Of a stretch of DNA of 64,000 bases, positions 28,299 to 37,797 are shown piece by piece; position 1 is the stretch's first letter; every line of letters starts with the position of its first letter. The notes under the pieces are model-generated. The model did not search any database. It saw only the letters and a program-made list of their open reading frames with translations, and had not been told where the DNA came from. Source of the DNA: Aestuariirhabdus litorea (GTDB lineage Bacteria; Pseudomonadota; Gammaproteobacteria; Pseudomonadales; Aestuariirhabdaceae); NCBI RefSeq assembly GCF_003864255.1, contig NZ_QWEZ01000001.1, positions 682,001-746,000 on the forward strand. The letters are read 5' to 3'. The position numbers and the translations under genes were made by a program.

Positions 28299-29339
28299 AT
28301 GACCATGGTTAGTGATCGAGTCTTTGTACAGCAGCATCTGGCAACGGAGCACCTGCAATCAATGGATCCTGCGCGTAAAGCGGCACTGAAGGAGGAGGTC
28401 AAATCCCTGCTTCGTGAGCAGGATGCCGTACTGGTTGCCCACTACTACACCCCTGATGTGATTCAGGAGCTGGCCGAAGAGACCGGCGGCTGTGTTGCCG
28501 ACTCGCTGGAAATGGCCCGCTTTGGTAATCAGCATGATGCCTCAACGTTGATGGTCGCCGGCGTTCGCTTTATGGGCGAAACTGCTAAAATCCTCACCCC
28601 GGCCAAGCGGGTATTGATGCCGACCCTGGAAGCGACCTGCTCACTGGATATCGGTTGTCCTGTCGATACCTTCTCGGCCTTTTGCGACCAGCACCCCGAT
28701 CGGGAGGTAGTGGTGTACGCCAACACCTCGGCTGCCGTCAAGGCGCGTGCCGACTGGGTGGTGACTTCCAGTATTGCGCTTCAAGTGGTGGAACACCTGA
28801 TGGATCAGGGCAAGAAATTGATCTGGGCCCCCGATAAACACCTCGGTAGTTATATTCAAAACCAGACCGGTGCGGATATGTTGCTGTGGGACTCCGCCTG
28901 CATCGTGCATGAAGAGTTCAAGGCCAAGGGTGTGTTGGAACTTAAGCGGGTTTACCCCGATGCTGCCGTACTGGTCCATCCGGAGTCGCCCGCCTCGGTC
29001 GTTGAAATCGCCGACGCCGTCGGCTCGACCAGCCAGTTGATCCGGGCGGCCCAAACCCTGCCGAATCAGCTCTTTATTGTTGCCACTGATCGCGGCATCT
29101 TCCACAAGATGCGGCAAGCGGCGCCCGGTAAAGAGTTTATCGAGGCTCCGACCGCAGGCTCCGGCGCCACCTGTCGTAGCTGTGCCCACTGCCCCTGGAT
29201 GGCGCTGAACGAGCTGGAGGTGATGGCCGAGACGTTACGAAGCGGCAGCAATGAGGTTCTGGTTGATCCGGAGCTGGCGCGTAGGGCGATGATTCCCCTG
29301 CAGCGTATGCTGCAGTTTACGGCAACCCAGGCCGCCTGA
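28299..29339 (+). CDS. nadA: Quinolinate synthase A
   Basis: [4Fe-4S] enzyme of 346 residues condensing iminoaspartate and dihydroxyacetone phosphate to quinolinate in NAD synthesis. The three cluster cysteines sit in [20 protein letters not shown] and [14 protein letters not shown]. The [18 protein letters not shown] region is the first substrate-binding repeat. The start at 28299 was taken; an ATG six bases later is possible. nadB and nadC are not nearby. Confidence 0.96.
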   Translation: MTMVSDRVFVQQHLATEHLQSMDPARKAALKEEVKSLLREQDAVLVAHYYTPDVIQELAEETGGCVADSLEMARFGNQHDASTLMVAGVRFMGETAKILTPAKRVLMPTLEATCSLDIGCPVDTFSAFCDQHPDREVVVYANTSAAVKARADWVVTSSIALQVVEHLMDQGKKLIWAPDKHLGSYIQNQTGADMLLWDSACIVHEEFKAKGVLELKRVYPDAAVLVHPESPASVVEIADAVGSTSQLIRAAQTLPNQLFIVATDRGIFHKMRQAAPGKEFIEAPTAGSGATCRSCAHCPWMALNELEVMAETLRSGSNEVLVDPELARRAMIPLQRMLQFTATQAA

Positions 29340-29374
29340 CTTCCGCTCCCTTTTCTTTCTCTGCAAGCGATGGG

Positions 29375-30823
29375 CTAGAAGCCAACATCCTTTTGGTAGG
29401 CCCGCAGATCCTTGATCTGTTGTTCGACTTTGGTGGTCAGGGCAAAATTTCCCTGCACCTGGGTCTGGGCGTACTCCAGGTGCTGGATCGCCTGATCAAG
29501 GTCGCCAGTGAGGCGGAAGAACTCGGCACGCGCCAGGTGCACTCCCGTAATATCCTTGGCCAGACCACGCACTTCTGCCAGTATGTACCAGACATCGGGG
29601 TCATTGGGGCGGCTGCTCACCAGCTGGCTTAGTAGCTGCTCGGCAGGCTTGTACTTGCGTTCCGCCACCAGAATATTGGCGTAGTTCATGGTCAGTGGCA
29701 GGTTCTCGGGTGTCAGTTCCAGAGCACCTTTCAGGCGCTTGTCGGCGGCTGCATATTGGCCCCGTTCGCTGTCAATCAGCGCCTGGGCAATCAGGTAATG
29801 GCGGTTGTCGGGCGCTTCCTTCAGGAGGGGGGCCAATGCCTGCTCGGCTTCGTCAAGGCGCTGCGCTTTGGTCAGGGCCAGTGCCAGTCCATAACGCACG
29901 GCAAAGGGCGGCGTTGAGGAGCCGTTTTTTAGCTCGCTTTCGTAGCGCTCGATCAGCTTGTTGATATCCCGGTTATGGTGGATTTGCGCCTTCACCCGCA
30001 TCAGGTGGTAGCTGGGGTTGTCCTGGTAGTGCTTGAGTGGATATTGCTCGGCACGGGCACGAGATTCGGAAATCCGGTTCTCCGTCACCGGGTGGGTGGA
30101 GAGAAACTCGGGGGGCTTTTGGCCAGAAAAGCGACTGGCCCGATTCATCGACTCAAACATGGAGGGCATCGCCCTGGGGTCCATGTTGGCGCGGGCCAGG
30201 TTCTGGATGCCGACGTTGTCTGCTTCACGCTCGTTCTGTCGGCTGAATTTCATCTGCTGGCTTTGAAAGGCGGCCTGGCTGGTCGCCAGCGTTGCAATGC
30301 CGGCGTCCCCGCCACCGGCAGCCATTAGCAAGACGCTGGCAAGTGTCGCCGCAAGGCTCGGGATGCGATTGCGCTCAGCCTCCTCGACGTTGCGGGCAAA
30401 GTGACGTTGACTCAGGTGTGCCAATTCGTGCGCCAGTACCGAAGCAAACTCCTGTTCGCTATCGGCGTAAAGAAACAGGCCACTGTTGATGCCAACGATC
30501 CCCCCCGGTACCGCGAATGCGTTGAGTTCGGGGCTGTCCAGAATGACTACTTCGAGTCGGCGGTCTCTGACCTCGCTGGTTTCGACGAGTCGATAGATGA
30601 GACTCTCCGTGTACTCCTTCATCTCCGGGTCGTCGATGGTGGGGGCCTGGCGCCTGAGCGCCTGCAGCCAAGCTCTCCCCAGATAGTGCTCCTGCTGGGC
30701 GGTAACGATGGCGGAGGAGCTATCTCCCAGGGCGGGTAATGCCTGCTCCTGTGCCTGGAGGGGAGAGAGGGTGCAGAGGCAGCTCAAACTGCCCAGTGCG
30801 ACCACCTTGGCGATTCTGTGCAT
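29375..30823 (-). CDS. M48-family periplasmic metalloprotease with TPRs (BepA-like)
   Basis: Protein of 482 residues. Signal peptide (about 1-24), M48 zinc protease domain (about 60-260) with HELAHLSQRH as the HExxH motif and a distal NEREADNVG Glu ligand, then a TPR domain (about 300-480). BepA degrades stalled outer-membrane proteins and promotes LptD assembly. Transcribed opposite to nadA, convergent with it 35 bp away. The length and domain order fit BepA (487 residues in E. coli). Confidence 0.92.
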   Translation of the reverse strand: MHRIAKVVALGSLSCLCTLSPLQAQEQALPALGDSSSAIVTAQQEHYLGRAWLQALRRQAPTIDDPEMKEYTESLIYRLVETSEVRDRRLEVVILDSPELNAFAVPGGIVGINSGLFLYADSEQEFASVLAHELAHLSQRHFARNVEEAERNRIPSLAATLASVLLMAAGGGDAGIATLATSQAAFQSQQMKFSRQNEREADNVGIQNLARANMDPRAMPSMFESMNRASRFSGQKPPEFLSTHPVTENRISESRARAEQYPLKHYQDNPSYHLMRVKAQIHHNRDINKLIERYESELKNGSSTPPFAVRYGLALALTKAQRLDEAEQALAPLLKEAPDNRHYLIAQALIDSERGQYAAADKRLKGALELTPENLPLTMNYANILVAERKYKPAEQLLSQLVSSRPNDPDVWYILAEVRGLAKDITGVHLARAEFFRLTGDLDQAIQHLEYAQTQVQGNFALTTKVEQQIKDLRAYQKDVGF

Positions 30824-31030
30824 AGGGGACCGTTTCCTTTCGATAACGCCACTTTACCTATATTTGTGCAGCCTTCCCACCCCTTTACCTGTTGCTTACC
30901 GATATGCACCTTGGCCCTATGGGAATTAGGGGTGGGCATCGGTTACTATCATTATCCAATAAGAGGCAGGGCCCGTTAGGGCCTTGGTTTGGGGTCGGTG
31001 CCCCAGGCCGTTGAGTCGGGGGAGAGGATC

Positions 31031-31270
31031 GTGACCGTAGCGATTGATGTAGAGCTGGATGCAAAGGGATTGAGTTGCCCGCTGCCGCTGTTAAAGGCCA
31101 AGCAGGCGCTTAATGGTATGGCGGCAGGGCAGGTGTTGCGGGTTGAAGCAACCGACGCCGGCTCCGTTCGGGATTTTAAAGCCTTTTGTGAAGTGGCCGG
31201 CCATGAGCTGTTGGCCAGCGATGAACATGAAGGGGTGTATGTGCATATCGTACAGAAGGGTGCCCTGTGA
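31031..31270 (+). CDS. TusA/SirA-family sulfurtransferase
   Basis: Small protein of 79 residues. DAKGLSCPLPLLKAKQAL holds the sulfur-carrying Cys16 and the CPxP motif. TusA-family proteins relay sulfur for tRNA thiolation or molybdenum cofactor; the Pseudomonas gene at this position (PA1006, from memory) affects molybdate enzymes and nitrate use. GTG start at 31031 after GGGGGAGAGG. Its stop overlaps the next start (GTGA). Confidence 0.88.
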   Translation: MTVAIDVELDAKGLSCPLPLLKAKQALNGMAAGQVLRVEATDAGSVRDFKAFCEVAGHELLASDEHEGVYVHIVQKGAL

Positions 31271-32367
31271 AAGATATCAGTATGACCCGGTTTATCAAGG
31301 GCTGGTTGCACCGCTACTTTTCGGACGAAGAGGCGGTTATTCTGTTGCTGCTGCTGATTACGGCCCTGGTGATCGTATTGACCATGGGCAGCATGCTGGC
31401 TCCGGTGTTTGCCGCCATGGTGCTGGCCTTCCTGCTGCAGGGTGGGGTGAACCAGCTCAAGGCCAGAGGGGTCTCCCACAACCTGGCGGTCACCTTTATC
31501 TTCCTGATTTTTTTAACCTCCTTCCTGCTGATCCTGCTGGGATTGGTACCACTGATCGGGGATCAGGTTTCGCGCCTCTTTAACGAGCTGCCGAGGATGA
31601 TCGGCGATGCCCAGCACACCTTGCAGTTGCTGCCCCAGAAGTACCCCGGGTTTATCTCTGATACCCAGGTGACGGTGTGGATCGACACCCTCAATGGGCA
31701 GATAACCAACATTGGGCAGTGGTTTGTTTCCCTGTCGCTGTCCAGTATTCCGGGCTTTGTTGGTGTTTTGATCTACCTGGTGCTGGTGCCGATCCTGGTG
31801 TTCTTTTTCCTCAAGGACAGTACCTTGCTGGCCAGCTGGACCGGATCGATGCTGCCGGTGCAGCGTCCGATGATGCGCCAGGTGTACGAGGAGATGAGCA
31901 ACCAGATTGCCAACTATGTGCGTGGCAAGGCGATCGAAATCCTGATTGTCGGCGGGGTTACCTATCTGGCGTTTGTGATCCTCGGGGTGCGTTACGCCGC
32001 GCTGCTTGGACTGTTGGTGGGGCTGTCGGTGGTGGTACCGTACATCGGCGCAGCGGTGGTGACCATTCCGGTCGCCATGATTGCGTTTTTCCAGTGGGGT
32101 TGGGGCAACGAGTTTATCGTGTTGATGGTGGTCTACGGCATCATCCAGGCGCTGGATGGCAACGTTCTGGTGCCGCTGCTATTTTCCGAGGCGGTTAACC
32201 TGCACCCCATCGCCATTATTGTGGCGGTGCTGGTGTTTGGTGGTCTGTGGGGTTTCTGGGGGGTGTTCTTCGCCATCCCGCTGGCGACGCTGTTGAAGGC
32301 ATTGATGAACGCGTGGCCAACCCAGATCGGCGATGGGGCCTCCGACGGAGGAGCGCCCCAGTCCTGA
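31267..32367 (+). CDS. AI-2E family transporter (PerM-like)
   Basis: Integral membrane protein of 366 residues with about eight helices and the family motif LGVRYAALLGLLVGLSVVVPYIGA (about 240-262). Members include E. coli PerM/TqsA and sodium-proton antiporters; the transported substrate here is unknown. The GTG at 31267 overlaps the tusA-like stop; an ATG at 31282 is an alternative start. Convergent with bcp. Confidence 0.88.
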   Translation: MKDISMTRFIKGWLHRYFSDEEAVILLLLLITALVIVLTMGSMLAPVFAAMVLAFLLQGGVNQLKARGVSHNLAVTFIFLIFLTSFLLILLGLVPLIGDQVSRLFNELPRMIGDAQHTLQLLPQKYPGFISDTQVTVWIDTLNGQITNIGQWFVSLSLSSIPGFVGVLIYLVLVPILVFFFLKDSTLLASWTGSMLPVQRPMMRQVYEEMSNQIANYVRGKAIEILIVGGVTYLAFVILGVRYAALLGLLVGLSVVVPYIGAAVVTIPVAMIAFFQWGWGNEFIVLMVVYGIIQALDGNVLVPLLFSEAVNLHPIAIIVAVLVFGGLWGFWGVFFAIPLATLLKALMNAWPTQIGDGASDGGAPQS

Positions 32368-32391
32368 GGCGCTCCGCCCGCTACCCTGGTC

Positions 32392-32868
32392 CTAGGGTGC
32401 GCTGTTAAGCTCAATCGCCGCCTGTAGCACCTCCTCGACGTGCCCCTTGACCTTGACCTTACGCCACTCCCGCTGCAGCACCCCCTCCTGGTCGATCAGG
32501 AAGGTGCTGCGCTCGATCCCCCGCACCTGCTTACCGTACATGTTCTTCATCTTGATGACATCGAACAGGGTGCACAGTGCCTCATCGCTGTCGGCGATGA
32601 GCTCGAACGGGAAGGCCTGCTTGGCCTTGAAGTTTTCATGGGTGCGAAGGGAGTCCCGGGAGACACCCAGTATGTGCGTGTTGGCCCCGCGAAACTGTTC
32701 ATACAGGTCCCTGAACGCCTGGCCTTCGGTGGTGCACCCCGGGGTGTTGTCCTTGGGGTAAAAGTAGAGGACAACCTGGGAGCCTTTGAAGGCCGAGAGG
32801 GATATCACCTGCTCGCCGGTTGCCGGGGCAGAGAAGTCGGGCACAGGGTTGGAAATAGCAACACTCAT
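32392..32868 (-). CDS. bcp: Thioredoxin-dependent peroxiredoxin Bcp
   Basis: Peroxiredoxin Q-type enzyme of 158 residues reducing hydroperoxides. The peroxidatic Cys45 lies in KDNTPGCTTEG. The nearby resolving Cys found five residues later in many Bcp proteins is Gln50 here; another Cys is at 99. It may therefore work as a 1-Cys enzyme or use Cys99. Divergent from dapA across 186 bp, a conserved arrangement in Pseudomonas. Confidence 0.93.
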   Translation of the reverse strand: MSVAISNPVPDFSAPATGEQVISLSAFKGSQVVLYFYPKDNTPGCTTEGQAFRDLYEQFRGANTHILGVSRDSLRTHENFKAKQAFPFELIADSDEALCTLFDVIKMKNMYGKQVRGIERSTFLIDQEGVLQREWRKVKVKGHVEEVLQAAIELNSAP

Positions 32869-33054
32869 TGATGATCGTCTCCAGGTAGGGGCCAGAGAGG
32901 CCGAGGGAGTGGGAAAAACCAGTTACTATGGGATCAGTTTGGCGGCGCTGGCGCAACCCTGTAGGGACCTTAAATGGGTCATCCAGGGTGCTTGTGATTG
33001 TCTCGGTGGCTCAGTAACATAGACCTCTTTTTACACTCGATGGAGCGGTTTTTA

Positions 33055-33930
33055 ATGATAACGGGCAGCATGGTGGCGTTGGTTACGCCGATGCACGAGG
33101 ATGGAAGTGTCGACTGGGAGGCGCTGGCCCGAATCGTTGAATTTCACCTACAGGAAGGGACTGATTCCATCGTAGCCGTTGGCACAACGGGAGAGTCCGC
33201 CACCCTTGATGTCACCGAGCATTGTCAGGTCATCAGCCGGATTGTTCAGCAGGTGGCGGGGCGTATCCCCGTGATCGCAGGCACGGGTGCCAACTCAACC
33301 CACGAAGCCCTGGAGTTGACCGAGGAAGCCAAGGGGCTGGGAGTGGATGCCTGCCTGTTGGTCACCCCCTACTACAACAAGCCGACCCAGGAGGGAATGT
33401 ACCGCCACTACCGCTTTATTGCCGAGCGCGTCGAGGTACCCCAGATACTCTACAACGTACCGGGTCGAACCTCGGTGGACCTGTTGCCGGAGACTGTCGA
33501 GCGACTGGCTGAGGTCGACAACATCGTCGGCATCAAGGAGGCGACCGGTGATATTGATCGAGCGCGTCGCCTGATTGCCAACTGCGGTAGCCAGTTTGCG
33601 GTTTACTCGGGAGATGATCCGACCGCGGTTGAACTGATTCTGGCCGGTGGTCAGGGCAATATTTCGGTGACGGCCAATGTCGCACCGGCCGCCATGGCGG
33701 AGCTTTGCCGCCTCGCCCTGGCAGGTGAAGCGGAGGCGGCTCGTCGCCTCAATGACTCACTCATGCCCCTGCATCGCAAGCTGTTTGTGGAGTCCAATCC
33801 GATACCGGTCAAGTGGGCCATGCAACAGATGGGCCTCATGGACGGGGGTATCCGGCTACCCTTGACCCCGTTGTCCGCTGAAGCACAGCCTGAACTTCTC
33901 AGTGCCATGAAGCTCTGCGGCCTGCTCTAA
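33055..33930 (+). CDS. dapA: 4-hydroxy-tetrahydrodipicolinate synthase
   Basis: TIM-barrel enzyme of 291 residues joining pyruvate and aspartate semialdehyde, the first committed step of diaminopimelate/lysine synthesis. Lys161 (GIKEATGD) forms the Schiff base, Tyr133 (YNVPGRT) and Thr44-Thr45 (VGTTGES) complete the active site. The ATG at 33055 ([13 protein letters not shown]) fits the family; the upstream in-frame codons do not. bamC follows 43 bp downstream. Confidence 0.96.
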   Translation: MITGSMVALVTPMHEDGSVDWEALARIVEFHLQEGTDSIVAVGTTGESATLDVTEHCQVISRIVQQVAGRIPVIAGTGANSTHEALELTEEAKGLGVDACLLVTPYYNKPTQEGMYRHYRFIAERVEVPQILYNVPGRTSVDLLPETVERLAEVDNIVGIKEATGDIDRARRLIANCGSQFAVYSGDDPTAVELILAGGQGNISVTANVAPAAMAELCRLALAGEAEAARRLNDSLMPLHRKLFVESNPIPVKWAMQQMGLMDGGIRLPLTPLSAEAQPELLSAMKLCGLL

Positions 33931-33973
33931 CTGTTGATCCCTATTTGCTGTTAATACCCAGAGGTCCTGTTGA

Positions 33974-35089
33974 ATGCGAATGTTAAGGATGTTGGCTGTA
34001 CTCACCGCCACGGTTTTGGTCAGTGGTTGCGTGAACGATTACATCCGTGATCGGACCAATGATTACCTGAGCGCCGAACTCTATCCCCCAACCGTCCTGC
34101 CGGAGGGGTATGGTGGCAGGAACCTGGGTGATAGCCTGATGATTCCAGACCGCGCGCAGCGCCCGACGATCGAGGAGTTTGTGGTGCCCCGGCCTAACGC
34201 CGTGGTATTGGCTGCTGGCGATGAGAACTTCCGCATCGAGCAGGATGGGGACGCCCGCTGGATTTTGGCCCGCAAGACGCCCTCCCAGGTATGGCCGGTT
34301 TTGTTGCAGTTTTGGGAGGCCAGCGATGTGGCCCTGGAGGTTAACGACCCCTCTAACGGTGAGCTGGAAACCAGCTGGGTCGTGATTAATAAGGAGCGTC
34401 AGCGCGACCAGGTTCGCCGCCTGATCCGTAGTGTGTTGGGTAGCGATGACAGTGGGCAGATGCAGGAAAAGTTTCGTATCAACGTCCAGCAGGGGGTGCA
34501 GCCGGGCTCGACCGAGGTCCACCTTCTGCACGCACGTTCCGCTTCCGGTGAACCCGCTCCGCAAACTCACTGGGGCACCGACAAGGGGAGTGACCTGATG
34601 CAGTCCGCCATGCTCAATGAGATGCTGGTCTTTATCTCCAATAACAGCAGTGAAACCGAGTCCGTATCACTGGTGGCCCAGGAGCTGGATGTGGGCAGTC
34701 GCGCCACCCTGGTTGAGGATGGTAATGGCAACCCTGCCTTGCGCCTGGAGCTGGCGTTTGATCGCAGCTGGGCGGCAGTGGGCCGTGCGCTGGAAAATAC
34801 CGCCATCAAAGTGGTGGACCGGGATCGCAGTAGCGGCATCTATTATCTTCAGATCGCCTCGGGTGAGCCCCTTACCGGTGAGGCCGGGACTTCTGACGAG
34901 GGCTTTTTCAGCGGCTGGTTTGGCGGTTCCGACAAGGCCGACGAGGAGGCCGGTATAGAGAGTTACCAACTGCGCCTGAGCCGTACCGGAGACCAGGTTA
35001 AGGTTTCCCTTGAGCGCAGTGTGAATGAGCTGGCACCGCGCCAGATCAGCAGTGACCTGCTGAGCCTGATCAAGGATAAGCTCAGCTAG
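33974..35089 (+). CDS. bamC: Outer-membrane assembly lipoprotein BamC
   Basis: Lipoprotein of 371 residues with lipobox LVSGC (Cys19), an unstructured N-terminal segment (NDYIRDRTNDYLSAELYPPTV... 20-95) that contacts BamD, and two helix-grip domains (about 100-210 and 230-370). BamC is a non-essential part of the beta-barrel assembly machine. Downstream of dapA, as is usual. A GC-rich hairpin (about 35093-35117) without T-run lies after the stop. Confidence 0.9.
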   Translation: MRMLRMLAVLTATVLVSGCVNDYIRDRTNDYLSAELYPPTVLPEGYGGRNLGDSLMIPDRAQRPTIEEFVVPRPNAVVLAAGDENFRIEQDGDARWILARKTPSQVWPVLLQFWEASDVALEVNDPSNGELETSWVVINKERQRDQVRRLIRSVLGSDDSGQMQEKFRINVQQGVQPGSTEVHLLHARSASGEPAPQTHWGTDKGSDLMQSAMLNEMLVFISNNSSETESVSLVAQELDVGSRATLVEDGNGNPALRLELAFDRSWAAVGRALENTAIKVVDRDRSSGIYYLQIASGEPLTGEAGTSDEGFFSGWFGGSDKADEEAGIESYQLRLSRTGDQVKVSLERSVNELAPRQISSDLLSLIKDKLS

Positions 35090-35129
35090 AGCCCACCCCC
35101 TGTTCTCGCAGGGGTGTTGATTCAAGGTT

Positions 35130-35945
35130 ATGCAGTTCTCCTCCATCGGCAGTGGCAGTAAAGGCAACGGCACCCTCATCCGCTCGGGCGAGACGCTGCT
35201 GTTGATCGATTGTGGGTTCAGCCTCAAGGAGACCCTCGCGCGGCTTGCCGCCAAGGGGGTGAGCCCGGAGCAGCTTGATGCCATCTTTGTCACCCACGAG
35301 CACGGCGACCATATCAACGGCGTAGCTGCCCTGGCGCGCCGATACCAGATACCGGTCTACCTCAGCGCGGGCACCCGCTATGTGGGCAAGCTGAGCAAGG
35401 TTGCGCAGCTGCAGACCATTGCTGATGCTTCCCCGGTAGTGGTAGGGGAGATCGAAGTGCTGCCAGTGGCAGTGCCCCATGACGCCCGGGAACCCCTGCA
35501 GTACCTTTTCCACTCTGGTGGGCTCTGTATTGGGGTGCTTACCGACCTGGGCTGTATTACCCGCCATGTGGTTGACCACTATCAGCAGTGCGATGGTCTG
35601 CTGCTGGAGTGTAATCACGACCCCTACCTGCTCTCAACCGGCCCCTACCCCCCCTCCCTCAAGGGGCGGGTTGGCGGTAATTATGGGCACCTGAGTAACC
35701 AGCAGGCGGCTGAGTTGTTGCGACTGGTGGATCGAGAGCGCCTGCAGCGGCTGGTGGTGGCCCACATCAGCGAGCAGAACAACGCCCGGGAGCGGGTGTT
35801 GGAGCAGCTGCTGCCGGAGGTTGATGCCGAACGGCTGGTGTTTGCGGACCAGGGGCAGGGCTTTGACTGGATCACACTTAAAGAGGCAGGGATGGCGCGG
35901 TGTGATAACACCCTGTTTGGCACCCTGTCCTTGGGCGGTAATTGA
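35130..35945 (+). CDS. MBL-fold metallo-hydrolase (YycJ-like)
   Basis: Metallo-beta-lactamase-fold protein of 271 residues. The metal motif THEHGDH (about 52-58) is intact, as are later His/Asp residues (VPHDAREP, TDLGCITRHV, LECNHD, NYGHLSN). The start MQFSSIGSGSKGNGTLI is the family signature of YycJ/WalJ-type hydrolases. The substrate is unknown; relatives act as exonucleases. Follows bamC by 40 bp. Pseudomonas has the homologue near dapA-bamC-purC, but purC is absent here. Confidence 0.88.
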   Translation: MQFSSIGSGSKGNGTLIRSGETLLLIDCGFSLKETLARLAAKGVSPEQLDAIFVTHEHGDHINGVAALARRYQIPVYLSAGTRYVGKLSKVAQLQTIADASPVVVGEIEVLPVAVPHDAREPLQYLFHSGGLCIGVLTDLGCITRHVVDHYQQCDGLLLECNHDPYLLSTGPYPPSLKGRVGGNYGHLSNQQAAELLRLVDRERLQRLVVAHISEQNNARERVLEQLLPEVDAERLVFADQGQGFDWITLKEAGMARCDNTLFGTLSLGGN

Positions 35946-36283
35946 GCCTGCGGGTAGGGTTCGTTTGGGTGTCGCGATTTTATATCCACAGATTCGTCGG
36001 CTGCCTCCCCCGGGGTTGGTAAGAGGGGGTAAGGTTAGTTTCTTCTTCTCTGTTCAGGTTTAACAGATTTATCTATCTATCTGAAATATAAGAAAAATAA
36101 CGATTTATCATTAGGTTTTTTTCTGAATTGATTAAAAAGTGATCAATCCGTAAGGAGGGGGGCGATATAGCGGGATTTGCCCCGTTCTCCCACTGTAGTT
36201 CACAGAGATATCCACAGATGTTGTGGGTAATTAAATGAGGTTTTCTCATTAATTTAGGCCTGCCTCTGCAGGCCCCATAAACC
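35946..36283. other. Intergenic region between MBL hydrolase and rdgC ends
   Basis: A 338-bp AT-rich gap between convergent genes. It has two DnaA-box-like sequences (ATATCCACA at 35982 and 36208) and a palindrome at 36208-36230. No open frame with a credible start is present. Confidence 0.6.
36208..36230. other. Palindrome TATCCACA-N5-TGTGG (DnaA-box-like pair 1)
   Basis: ATATCCACA and, inverted, TTACCCACA (read on the minus strand), each one mismatch from the DnaA box TTWTNCACA, separated by 5 bp. The same layout recurs at 38202-38224. Confidence 0.5.
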
Positions 36284-37204
36284 CTAGGCCTGCAGCTCCA
36301 GCCGAGCGCGGTCCTCTCCACCCAATACTTCAATCAGTGCCTCAACCAGGTCGCAGAGACAGCGGCTCATGAGGGCGAAGTCGGCATCAAAACGGCTCGC
36401 CGCATCATCTCCTCCCTGATCGCTGGCCTGCTCCTGGATCTCGTCACCGAAGCGCAGGCGCTTGAGGCTGAAATCGTCGCTCAGCAGGAAGTTCAGCTGG
36501 TCACTCCAGCTCAGCGACAGCTTGTTGACCTGCTTGCCGGCTTCCAGGTGGATTTTAATCTCCTCAGCGGTCAGGTCATGGCGTTTACAGCGAATCACGC
36601 CCCCCTCGTCGCCGGGTTCACTGAGCTCCGCTTCGTCACCCAACTCGAAGTTAACCGGGGTCTGCTCCAGCCATTGGGTCATGATACTGGCAGGAGCCTG
36701 CTTAAGTGCCGGTGGCACTACGGGAAGGCTGCCGAGGCTCCCCCGGAGGTAGCTGACCAGCTCTTCGGCACGTTTAAAAGAGGAGGCATCCACCAGCAAC
36801 AACCCCTGCTGAGGCGCGATGAATGCGAAGGTGGTGGCGTTGCGGGTAAAGGCGCGGGGCAGCAGGTCGAAGGTGATCTCCTCCTTAAAGCTGTCGCGCT
36901 CCTTTTTGTAGACCTTACGGTGTTCGGCCGCCTCAATCTCCTGCACCTTCTCCGCCACCCGCTCACGCACTACGCTGGCGGGAAGCAGACGATCCTCTTT
37001 GCGTGCACAAAGCATCAGGAAACCGTTGGTGCTGTGGACGAGCTGATCACTTTGCTTGCCCAGGGGCTCTACCCAACCGTAGCTGGAGAGTTCCTGTTTG
37101 CCGCAGGGCCTGAAACGACCTTCGCTGAGCTGGGCCTCCAGTGACTCGGCGCTTTCGGTAAAGGGTTTGGTGAAACGGTAGATAATCAGGTTCTTGAACC
37201 ACAT
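36284..37204 (-). CDS. rdgC: Recombination-associated protein RdgC
   Basis: Ring-forming DNA-binding protein of 306 residues that restrains RecA. It starts MWFKNLIIYRFTKPF, the family hallmark, and keeps LPRAFTRNATTFAFI and LSLSWSDQLNFLLSDDFSLKRLRF. The ATG at 37204 was chosen on that basis. The protein is normal in length (303 in E. coli). It sits next to a tRNA cluster and the exonuclease Xni gene. Confidence 0.95.
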   Translation of the reverse strand: MWFKNLIIYRFTKPFTESAESLEAQLSEGRFRPCGKQELSSYGWVEPLGKQSDQLVHSTNGFLMLCARKEDRLLPASVVRERVAEKVQEIEAAEHRKVYKKERDSFKEEITFDLLPRAFTRNATTFAFIAPQQGLLLVDASSFKRAEELVSYLRGSLGSLPVVPPALKQAPASIMTQWLEQTPVNFELGDEAELSEPGDEGGVIRCKRHDLTAEEIKIHLEAGKQVNKLSLSWSDQLNFLLSDDFSLKRLRFGDEIQEQASDQGGDDAASRFDADFALMSRCLCDLVEALIEVLGGEDRARLELQA

Positions 37205-37315
37205 AGGCGATGTCGGGTGCGTTGAAAAAAAGGGGCCATATGGTAGCAGAATCATTTTTTCAGGCGCGCTTTTTTTAGGGGGGTAGGGCTGTTGGAAAAA
37301 AGTCGGGGCCAACTG

Positions 37316-37345
37316 TTGCGTTCCTTTCGCGTTGCTGCGTATAAT
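37316..37345 (+). promoter_or_regulatory. Promoter for tRNA-Val/Asp cluster
   Basis: TTGCGT (37316-37321) and a consensus TATAAT (37340-37345) with 18-bp spacing, followed by a GC-rich discriminator (TCGCGCC), the pattern of stringently controlled stable-RNA promoters. It lies 20 bp before the first tRNA. Confidence 0.75.
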
Positions 37346-37364
37346 TCGCGCCGTCCAACGTCGT

Positions 37365-37440
37365 GGGTGGTTAGCTCAGCTGGGAGAGCGTCTGCCTTAC
37401 AAGCAGAGGGTCGGCGGTTCGATCCCGTCACCACCCACCA
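37365..37440 (+). tRNA. tRNA-Val (anticodon TAC), copy 1
   Basis: 76 nt with encoded CCA; acceptor GGGTGGT / ACCACCC, anticodon loop CTTACAA, T-loop GTTCGATC. First of a four-gene cluster. Confidence 0.98.
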
Positions 37441-37444
37441 AATT

Positions 37445-37521
37445 GGAGCGGTAGTTCAGTTGGTTAGAATACCGGCCTGTCACGCCGGGGGTCGCGGGTT
37501 CGAGTCCCGTCCGCTCCGCCA
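37445..37521 (+). tRNA. tRNA-Asp (anticodon GTC), copy 1
   Basis: 77 nt with encoded CCA; acceptor GGAGCGG / CCGCTCC, anticodon loop CTGTCAC, T-loop GTTCGAGT. Four bases after tRNA-Val copy 1. Confidence 0.98.
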
Positions 37522-37583
37522 CTATTTTTCGGTCTGGAAAGAGTGGTTGGATAGATTTCAGACCATAGAGGTTTCCTCGATCT

Positions 37584-37659
37584 GGGTGGTTAGCTCAGCT
37601 GGGAGAGCGTCTGCCTTACAAGCAGAGGGTCGGCGGTTCGATCCCGTCACCACCCACCA
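37584..37659 (+). tRNA. tRNA-Val (anticodon TAC), copy 2
   Basis: Identical to copy 1 over all 76 nt. The spacer from the preceding tRNA-Asp is 62 bp. Confidence 0.98.
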
Positions 37660-37664
37660 ATTCC

Positions 37665-37741
37665 GGAGCGGTAGTTCAGTTGGTTAGAATACCGGCCTGT
37701 CACGCCGGGGGTCGCGGGTTCGAGTCCCGTCCGCTCCGCCA
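37665..37741 (+). tRNA. tRNA-Asp (anticodon GTC), copy 2
   Basis: Identical to copy 1 over all 77 nt. Last gene of the duplicated Val-Asp-Val-Asp cluster. Confidence 0.98.
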
Positions 37742-37749
37742 TACACGAT

Positions 37750-37797
37750 AAACGCCTTGCAGAGTTACCACCGGTAACGAAGCAGGGCGTTTTTTTT
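37750..37797 (+). terminator. Terminator after tRNA cluster
   Basis: Outer stem AAACGCC-TTGC / GCAGGGCGTTT enclosing an inner hairpin GTTACC-ACC-GGTAAC, followed by a long T run. The next 450 bp up to xni contain no gene I can support. Confidence 0.85.

Noticed and set aside
37292-37687. 131-residue open frame over the tRNA cluster
   Set aside because: Made of translated tRNA genes; repeated peptides reflect the tRNA duplication.
37365-37741. Regular repeats as a CRISPR array
   Set aside because: The repeats are complete tRNA genes with only two units each and no cas genes nearby.
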